Shown here: positions 43,283 through 48,047 of the stretch, piece after piece
How positions within the stretch are numbered: the stretch's first letter is position 1
Layout: the number at the start of each line of letters is the position of its first letter
DNA from: Lachnospiraceae bacterium UBA7086
GTDB lineage: Bacteria > Bacillota > Clostridia > Lachnospirales > Lachnospiraceae
Length of the DNA stretch: 48,047 bases
Direction of reading: 5' to 3'
NCBI GenBank assembly: GCA_002492525.1
Contig: DKZA01000007.1
Coordinates: 1-48,047, forward strand
Notes under the pieces: generated by a model
What the model was told of the DNA's origin: nothing
The model's input: the letters and a program-made list of their open reading frames with translations, nothing else
Database searches by the model: none
Made by a program: the position numbers and the translations under genes

Positions 43283-44263
43283 TTAAAATCCTCCTTTACG
43301 AAACATTGCATAAAAAGCATACATTGTGCAGGCCACCACCAGTCCCACAGCAATATTAAGAGGCAGGATCAGGCCGCCTGAAAGGATTGCGCCGGGCGTG
43401 CCGTTCGGAATGATGCTGTGCAGGTGGTTGGCACCTGTAAAGAAGGAGTAGCTTTTGGCCAGACAGTAGAAAGAAAGGGAAAAGAAACATATCCATTTAT
43501 AGGTTTTTTCCGTAAAAAAGCGTTCTGTCTTCTCAAAACCAAAAGCGTTTAAATATAATATCAATCCGGCCCCGATGACTGCGCCGCCGGAAAATCCGCC
43601 GCCGGGACCAAGGTGTCCGTTCAATATGATATAGATACCGAAAATAATAATAATGGGTACGAGAAAGGAAGCTACCAATCGTAGGATAGCGTCATTTTTG
43701 GGTTCATAAATACGGTCGTTTGGATTCATATCCTTTGTAAGAGGATTGATTTCTCCTTTCTTGTTCTTATCCAGGCGAAGCAGAATCAGAACCGTAATGG
43801 TAGCTACAAAAAGGACGTGCGATTCCCCAAGGGTATCAAAGGCCCTGTAATCTAAGATCATTCCGGCCACAATGTTTATTGCGCCGGTCTCTTCCAGGCC
43901 ATTTTCGATATAGCGGGCGGCCACCTCATTATTTACAGGTTTTTCGGCAACACCTGTGGCTGGCAGATAGGAGATGGTTACCAAAAGAAGTGCCATCAAA
44001 AACAGGCAGAAGAGGATACTGGTAATTTCATACAGACTGTGAAAAAGTCTCAGTTGCACATTGTGCTGTGTGTCATAGACCTTATCCATAATGGCATCGT
44101 GCTCTTTTTCATGACGGAGAACCATTTCCGGATCTGTTTCATATTCCTTTTGCGGCTGCATTTCTACGTTCCCAAGATATGGATCCTTTTCTCCGTGAAG
44201 CCAGCTGAAAAAATGAAAAGCAAATGTTTTCTGATAGTTCTCTGTGGATTTTTTCTTACTCAT
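43283..44263 (-). CDS. Fusion of MbhE-like (MrpA C-terminal) and MrpB domains with a hydrophilic N-terminus
   Basis: The 326-residue protein starts at the ATG at 44263, with GGAGG six bases upstream; a longer frame to 44326 is rejected. Residues 1-80 are hydrophilic, charged and of unknown origin. A membrane helix follows (about 85-105). Then comes an MbhE-like segment with ILDYRAFDTLGESHVLFVATITVLILL, equal to the C-terminal end of MrpA. The rest is the MrpB domain with GHLGPGGGFSGGAVIGAGLIL, plus two more helices. In most Mrp systems these parts belong to two different proteins. The gene overlaps the previous one by 8 bases. Confidence 0.87.
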   Translation of the reverse strand: MSKKKSTENYQKTFAFHFFSWLHGEKDPYLGNVEMQPQKEYETDPEMVLRHEKEHDAIMDKVYDTQHNVQLRLFHSLYEITSILFCLFLMALLLVTISYLPATGVAEKPVNNEVAARYIENGLEETGAINIVAGMILDYRAFDTLGESHVLFVATITVLILLRLDKNKKGEINPLTKDMNPNDRIYEPKNDAILRLVASFLVPIIIIFGIYIILNGHLGPGGGFSGGAVIGAGLILYLNAFGFEKTERFFTEKTYKWICFFSLSFYCLAKSYSFFTGANHLHSIIPNGTPGAILSGGLILPLNIAVGLVVACTMYAFYAMFRKGGF

Positions 44264-44561
44264 TTTTTCCTCCATTCTGAAGCGCTTCATGCTGAGGAGA
44301 TTTCTTTTCCTCTGCTTTTTCTGCAATGTTTATGGCGTGTATTTTCTTGAGCGTCACAAAAAACAATACGCTGGTGATACCTGCGCCTACTGCCGCTTCT
44401 GTGATCGCAAGATCAGGAGATTCCAGACAGATCCATAATAAGGACATGACCAGACTGAAGGACATGTAAATCAGGATGGAGTTTAACAGATTCCTGGAAA
44501 AACTTACTGAGATGGCACAAATAACCAGAAGTCCCATCAGAATCATTTGAAATGCTGTCAT
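44256..44561 (-). CDS. MbhD-like (DUF4040) antiporter subunit
   Basis: This 101-residue protein has three membrane helices and the DUF4040/MbhD signature SLLWICLESPDLAITEAAVGAGITSVLFF, which in Mrp systems forms part of the C-terminal region of MrpA. Here it is a separate gene, as in archaeal Mbh complexes. The Glu and Asp in ESPDLAITEA lie in the region implicated in ion translocation. It overlaps mrpG by four bases (ATGA) and the next gene by eight, implying translational coupling. Confidence 0.92.
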   Translation of the reverse strand: MTAFQMILMGLLVICAISVSFSRNLLNSILIYMSFSLVMSLLWICLESPDLAITEAAVGAGITSVLFFVTLKKIHAINIAEKAEEKKSPQHEALQNGGKNE

Positions 44562-44953
44562 AAGGTATTCGCTCCTTTCTCTTCTGCCGCTTCCCGGTCT
44601 TTCAGTTCCTGTTCCAATGCGCTGAGGTCTTTATAGATTTCACAGTGTTCGGATAGATTTTCGTTGGTGGCTGCCTCCAGTCTTGAAAGTACGTGGGAAG
44701 AGACCGGGGAGGAAAACCATAAGAAAATAATAATCAGTAAGATTTTTAGGGTAGTATAGTTAAAACCGGAAAAAATCATCAGCCCGATCAGACAGGAGGT
44801 GATTCCCAGGGTATCTCCCATGGCGGCGGCGTGCATCCTGTTGAGTACATATTTAAAATGAAATACACCGAATAGCTCTGTAAAGAAAATAACCACGCCG
44901 CAGAGTAAAAATGCGCTGCCGATCATAATCTTAATCCACTCAAGTATTCCCAT
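44558..44953 (-). CDS. mrpG: MrpG-like antiporter subunit
   Basis: This 131-residue protein has three membrane helices and the MrpG/MnhG pattern GVVIFFTELFGVFHFKYVLNRMHAAAMGDTLGITSCLIGLMI. A final acidic helical tail of about 40 residues is cytosolic. The gene overlaps mrpF by 14 bases and the next gene by four. In the complex MrpG contacts MrpF and the D-like domain of MrpA. Confidence 0.92.
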   Translation of the reverse strand: MGILEWIKIMIGSAFLLCGVVIFFTELFGVFHFKYVLNRMHAAAMGDTLGITSCLIGLMIFSGFNYTTLKILLIIIFLWFSSPVSSHVLSRLEAATNENLSEHCEIYKDLSALEQELKDREAAEEKGANTL

Positions 44954-45275
44954 CAGACATATCCTCCTTTACGCCGTTGTTTTTAGGGTCTTTCTCTTTA
45001 CGGTGTTTTTCTTCATAAATACCAATATATACTTTGGAGAGGACGACCACGGCCAGAAAGCTGATCATGGCATAAATCAGACAGATATCCACCAGATACC
45101 CTTCGTTTAACATCAATGCAAGAACGGCAATCATAACCATGACCATGGTGCCCATCATGTTGACAGCCATCAGTCTGTCGGCAATCAACGGGCCTCTGAC
45201 GGCACGGATTAAGCAGGCCAGAAGCATGAAAGATAATAAAATCAACATGGTGATATAAATTGTGTGATATACCAT
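44940..45275 (-). CDS. mrpF: MrpF-like antiporter subunit
   Basis: This 111-residue protein has three membrane helices and the MrpF core RAVRGPLIADRLMAVNMMGT, followed by LVDICLIYAMISFLAVVVLSKVY. The conserved aspartate in ADRLMA lies in the position known for MrpF. A charged cytosolic tail of 25 residues ends the protein. The gene starts one base after mrpE. Confidence 0.92.
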   Translation of the reverse strand: MVYHTIYITMLILLSFMLLACLIRAVRGPLIADRLMAVNMMGTMVMVMIAVLALMLNEGYLVDICLIYAMISFLAVVVLSKVYIGIYEEKHRKEKDPKNNGVKEDMSDGNT

Positions 45276-45276
45276 C

Positions 45277-45741
45277 TTAGTCCTTCCTTTCTATTCTTTC
45301 CAGAAGTTTAACAAAAACAGAAGAGTCGATGCCTTTGGCAAGTTCTTTGTCCAGACAGTGCACCGTGTATACGTCATCTTCCAAAGAAACAGTGATGGTG
45401 CCCGGAGTCAGCGTGATGGAGTTAGCCAGAAGCACCCGCGCAAACGTAGTCTGTAAATCTGTCTTAAAGTGTACAATTGCCGGTTCCGGTTCATATTTGG
45501 CACTGTATATCATTTGGAAGACCGTACCGTTTGCCTTTAGGATTTCTATGACGAGGGTTATCAGATAGTGAATCAGAAGGGGCGCTTTTTTGCATAAAAA
45601 AAGATCATAACCAGGCTTATAGTCGAAAAACCGACAGATAAACCAGTACATCGCTCCGGAAATGGCAATTCCAAAGAGGGCGATTTCCAGGGTGAATTGC
45701 CCATTGAAAACGATCCATACAAGGAAAAAAAGTACAAACAT
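45277..45741 (-). CDS. mrpE: MrpE-like antiporter subunit
   Basis: This 154-residue protein is the first gene of the antiporter operon. It has two to three N-terminal helices and a cytosolic C-terminal domain with LLANSITLTPGTITVSLEDDVYTVHCLD, the MrpE/MnhE signature. GGAGG lies upstream of the ATG, and a strong promoter precedes it (45800-45828). MrpE is an accessory subunit needed for assembly and cation exchange in Mrp complexes. Confidence 0.93.
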   Translation of the reverse strand: MFVLFFLVWIVFNGQFTLEIALFGIAISGAMYWFICRFFDYKPGYDLFLCKKAPLLIHYLITLVIEILKANGTVFQMIYSAKYEPEPAIVHFKTDLQTTFARVLLANSITLTPGTITVSLEDDVYTVHCLDKELAKGIDSSVFVKLLERIERKD

Positions 45742-45799
45742 TTCGAGATTCCTCCAAAAAATTTCTTCCTATTAAAAAGAGGTATGAACAACCGTAGCT

Positions 45800-45828
45800 A
45801 TTATGGACCTTATTTACAGAAGTGTCAA
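45800..45828 (-). promoter_or_regulatory. Promoter of the antiporter operon
   Basis: On the minus strand a perfect -35 TTGACA (45828 to 45823) and a -10 CATAAT (45805 to 45800) are 17 bases apart. The transcript would begin near 45793 and reach the mrpE start about 50 bases later. Confidence 0.8.
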
Positions 45829-45856
45829 GAAGCTTTTGAGATGTATTTTTTGGCGC

Positions 45857-45885
45857 TTGTCATTCATGGGGGAATCGGCTAAAAT
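45857..45885 (+). promoter_or_regulatory. Promoter of the ketopantoate-reductase-family gene
   Basis: TTGTCA (45857-45862) and TAAAAT (45880-45885) are spaced by 17 bases and precede the GGGAGG ribosome binding site and ATG at 45919. It lies back to back with the antiporter operon promoter, with 28 bases between the two -35 boxes. Confidence 0.75.
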
Positions 45886-45918
45886 GTGATTGTGACGATG
45901 AACGTAAGGGAGGTTTCT

Positions 45919-46839
45919 ATGAAATATTTAATTATCGGTGCAGGCGGTACCGGCGGCAGTATCGGGGCCTATATGACAGAGGCAGGAAAAGATGTGACGC
46001 TTATCGCACGGGGAGCACATTTACAAAAGATGCAGGATGAGGGTCTTAAGATGGAGACCACGCGGAAGGGAAATTATACGGTCTTTCCGGTTAAGGCTGC
46101 GGATATGGAGCATTATGATGATTGCCCGGATATCATTTTTGTGTGTGTGAAAGGTTATTCCCTGGAGGATACCATACCCTTTATCAGACGGGTGGCTAAG
46201 GATACCACGATTGTGATTCCGATTCTTAATATCTACGGAACCGGAAGCCGGTTACAGGAACAGCTGCCGGGACTGCTTGTGACAGACGGATGTATTTATG
46301 TGGCGGCAGAGATTAAGGAGCCGGGCACCATCTGGCAGAATGGGGATATCTTCCGTATTGTATATGGCGTGCGGAGGAAAGAAGAACTGAGGCCGGAACT
46401 TCTGGAGGTGGCCAAAGATTTAAAAGAGAGCGGGATTGACGGCGTATTGTCGGATAATATCGGGCGGGATGCCCTGCAGAAATTTGCTTATGTATCGCCC
46501 ATGGCGGCCTGCGGACTCTATTATCATGTTTCGGCCGGTGAGGTGCAGAAAACCGGAGAGCCCAGAGATACATTCGTGAAGCTGATGAAAGAAGTGGATG
46601 CGCTGGCGGTGGCGATGGGTGTTCCCTTCCTGGCAGATATTGTGACTACTAATTTGCAGATACTGGATAGTTTAAATCCTACAGCGAGCACTTCCATGCA
46701 GCGGGATATTTATGCAGGCAAACCTTCTGAGATCGACGGACTGATCTATGAAGTGGTGCGGATGGGCAGGAAATATGGCGTACCGACACCTACCTATGAG
46801 ATGGTGGAAAAGAAGGCGCGGGAAGACGGACTGAAGTAG
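45919..46839 (+). CDS. Ketopantoate reductase (ApbA/PanE) family oxidoreductase
   Basis: This 306-residue NADP-dependent oxidoreductase has the Rossmann motif IIGAGGTGGSIGAYM at the N-terminus and the C-terminal helical domain with KFAYVSPMAACGLYY, whose lysine matches the catalytic lysine of PanE. LNPTASTSMQRDIYAGKPSEIDGLIYEVVRMG is also characteristic. PanE makes pantoate for coenzyme A; many paralogues have unknown substrates, so the symbol is withheld. The ATG at 45919 is chosen because GGGAGG lies six bases upstream; an in-frame ATG at 45886 has none. Confidence 0.87.
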   Translation: MKYLIIGAGGTGGSIGAYMTEAGKDVTLIARGAHLQKMQDEGLKMETTRKGNYTVFPVKAADMEHYDDCPDIIFVCVKGYSLEDTIPFIRRVAKDTTIVIPILNIYGTGSRLQEQLPGLLVTDGCIYVAAEIKEPGTIWQNGDIFRIVYGVRRKEELRPELLEVAKDLKESGIDGVLSDNIGRDALQKFAYVSPMAACGLYYHVSAGEVQKTGEPRDTFVKLMKEVDALAVAMGVPFLADIVTTNLQILDSLNPTASTSMQRDIYAGKPSEIDGLIYEVVRMGRKYGVPTPTYEMVEKKAREDGLK

Positions 46840-46899
46840 GTTTATGCAGGAAGCGGCGGAGCGGTTCCTGGCCGGAAGACATTTGAGGATGGAGGAGAA

Positions 46900-47109
46900 A
46901 TGGCAGAAAGTACGGAGAAGAAATTTAAAGAAAAATATTTGGCAGGAGAGGTAGAATTTGAAGCGATTGACGATTACAGCCAGGAATGGGGATTTAGCGA
47001 GGCACCCATGACCCTGCGGGAGTATCTTGGACTCAATGAGGAAGAGGAGGATGTCTGGATAAGCGTGGGCGATGAAGCGCTCAAGCAGCTTTTGGACGGG
47101 CAGAAATAA
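46900..47109 (+). CDS. Small acidic protein of unknown function
   Basis: This 69-residue protein is strongly acidic, with EEEEDVWISVGDEALKQLL in its second half and a charged N-terminal helix. No family was recognised. GGAGG lies four bases before the ATG. It follows the ketopantoate-reductase-family gene by 60 bases with no promoter or terminator between, and a terminator follows, so the two are probably co-transcribed. Confidence 0.65.
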   Translation: MAESTEKKFKEKYLAGEVEFEAIDDYSQEWGFSEAPMTLREYLGLNEEEEDVWISVGDEALKQLLDGQK

Positions 47110-47134
47110 ATACTCTGGAATCAGAGACAGAGAG

Positions 47135-47166
47135 AAACGCTGGTCACTTATCTGATCAGCGTTTTT
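47135..47166 (+). terminator. Intrinsic terminator after the small acidic protein
   Basis: AAACGCTGGTCA (47135-47146) pairs with TGATCAGCGTTT (47153-47164), with one G-U pair and a six-base loop, and is followed by T residues. It closes the plus-strand unit that begins at 45857. Confidence 0.87.
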
Positions 47167-47171
47167 GTAAA

Positions 47172-47280
47172 TTTATGATATAGGAAACTTCTCGGCTGTA
47201 TCCGAGGCTGCGAGGCCGTCCTCCAGTCCTCGCAAAGTTATTTGCGGAGCAAATTACTTTTGGGCTTGCCCGATTTGTTA
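47172..47280. repeat. Intergenic repeat copy 2
   Basis: It matches the repeat at 36204-36281 at both ends (TTTATG(T/A)TATAGGAAA and CGATTTGTTA) and at ATCCGAGGC(C/T)GCGA and CTCGCAA, but has a longer middle with its own imperfect hairpin around TTTGC-GGA-GCAAA. As in copy 1, its end supplies the stop codon of the minus-strand gene and it follows a terminator. Confidence 0.65.
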
Positions 47281-48015
47281 ATTGGCGGCTATCTCCCGCT
47301 TGCGCAGATAGAGAATGGTGAGGAAAGAAAAAATAAAAATATAACCGATCGAGTTGATGACAAGGGTTGGTATGTCCACGGCCCTATCCGGGTTGTTGGC
47401 CCGCATCCCCATGCAGTAAATGGAATACGGATAATCTAGTCCGTGGTCCCGGTTTGTCATCATAAGGCCCAGGATGCCTCCCAGCAGGGCAATGCCGATG
47501 GGAATGGCAAAAGAGCGGATGATCAGGGATAGCAGAAGCTGTACACAACAGATTACCACAGTGCCAAGTACACCGCAGAGGAACCATTCTATTGCGACAG
47601 ACGGGAAAGGACTTTGAATACGGGCAAATCTGCCGCATATATAAAACAAGAAAAAAATCCACAAGTTTCCCAATATTGCCATCCATACAGCCTGTGTCAG
47701 TTTACCCAGATAAAGACTAAGGCGCGGTATGGGTGCGGTGAGAAAACTGTTCCAGTTGTGATGGGTGTGTTCCAGCCGCCATAGATAAGAACAGTAAGTA
47801 CCGATTAAAGCGGGCATAAAAAAGTAGCATAAAAAGAGAGAGTGCTGACTCCAGAGACTGAACCACTCAGATTTCAGGACTTCAAGATTCATCATATAAT
47901 TCATGGTGCCGAAGAACGCGGATATCATAGGCAGTGCAAAAAAAGCCAGCCACACCGGACTCCTTTTCAGTTTCAGACGTTCGGCCTTAACGGCCCTTTG
48001 ATAAGATGTTTTCAT
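47278..48015 (-). CDS. ABC-2 type permease, lantibiotic-immunity-like
   Basis: This 245-residue membrane protein has about six transmembrane helices. Its N-terminus AERLKLKRSPVWLAFFALPM is typical of the MutE/EpiE/SpaE-like ABC-2 permease group linked to lantibiotic immunity or peptide export. GAGGAGG precedes the ATG. Partner genes for an ATPase and a second permease would be expected further right, outside the window. The substrate is unknown. The stop codon comes from the intergenic repeat. Confidence 0.83.
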   Translation of the reverse strand: MKTSYQRAVKAERLKLKRSPVWLAFFALPMISAFFGTMNYMMNLEVLKSEWFSLWSQHSLFLCYFFMPALIGTYCSYLWRLEHTHHNWNSFLTAPIPRLSLYLGKLTQAVWMAILGNLWIFFLFYICGRFARIQSPFPSVAIEWFLCGVLGTVVICCVQLLLSLIIRSFAIPIGIALLGGILGLMMTNRDHGLDYPYSIYCMGMRANNPDRAVDIPTLVINSIGYIFIFSFLTILYLRKREIAAN

Positions 48016-48047
48016 GTATCGTTCCTCCTCGTATTATATAGTCATAG

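Noticed and set aside
48033..48038. TATAAT on the minus strand before the ABC-2 permease gene
   Set aside because: A transcript from it would start inside the ribosome binding site (48024-48030) and lose it, so it is unlikely to be the promoter.
1..48047. CRISPR array, tRNA or rRNA genes, prophage genes
   Set aside because: No regularly spaced repeat array, no cloverleaf-like or rRNA-like sequence and no phage structural gene was recognised on either strand.

Overview
The window looks like a chromosomal segment of a Gram-positive anaerobe of the class Clostridia, most likely Lachnospiraceae. The evidence is strong GGAGG-type ribosome binding sites, mid-40s G+C by eye, lipoprotein signal peptides with Gram-positive style lipoboxes, an anaerobic (early cobalt insertion) cobalamin pathway, and an Mrp/Mbh-type antiporter operon. 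No tRNA, rRNA or CRISPR array was seen.

Layout. (1) 1-1611: an ISLre2-family insertion sequence, probably cut on its left by the window edge, with a leader hairpin that buries the transposase ribosome binding site. (2) 1667-5624: small genes for a Cys-rich DUF3795 protein, a HIT-family hydrolase, a large LysM lipoprotein and a metallo-beta-lactamase-fold hydrolase. (3) 5639-5867: a roughly 230-bp imperfect palindrome with no coding content. (4) 5898-26348: a promoter, a cobalamin riboswitch with a transcription terminator, and then about 20 kb of tightly packed genes on the plus strand. These cover a lipoprotein form of the CbiK chelatase, an unrecognised lipoprotein, BtuF-BtuC-BtuD corrinoid uptake, late assembly (CobQ/CbiP, CobT, CobU, CobS, a second short CobU-like protein, CobC phosphatase, CbiB, CobD) and corrin ring synthesis (CbiC, D, F, G, H, a CbiJ-CbiE-CbiT triple fusion, CbiA). 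Uptake, ring synthesis and nucleotide-loop assembly therefore appear to sit under one B12-sensing leader. CbiL, the steps to sirohydrochlorin and the corrinoid adenosyltransferase are not in the window.

(5) 26359-29885: a convergent membrane-anchored C39-like peptidase, an RpiB/LacAB-family isomerase, and an NSS-family sodium-coupled transporter followed by a small membrane protein. (6) 29950-36150: a strong promoter, then an RND/MMPL-type membrane protein translationally coupled to a 1215-residue surface protein. In that protein GLUG repeats flank a long helical insert and a C-terminal membrane anchor follows. (7) 45741 down to 36279, minus strand: a ten-gene cation/proton antiporter operon in the order MrpE-F-G-MbhD-(MbhE+MrpB)-C-D followed by three more antiporter-like subunits. 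The order matches the membrane module of archaeal Mbh/Mbs complexes, but no hydrogenase or ferredoxin module is present. (8) 45857-48015: a divergently transcribed ketopantoate-reductase-family gene, a small acidic protein, and an ABC-2 type permease at the right edge.

Two copies of an intergenic repeat (36204-36281 and 47172-47280) lie at the 3' ends of converging transcripts. In both copies the last three bases are the stop codon of the minus-strand gene. Functional calls rest on motif recognition by eye; no database search was run.
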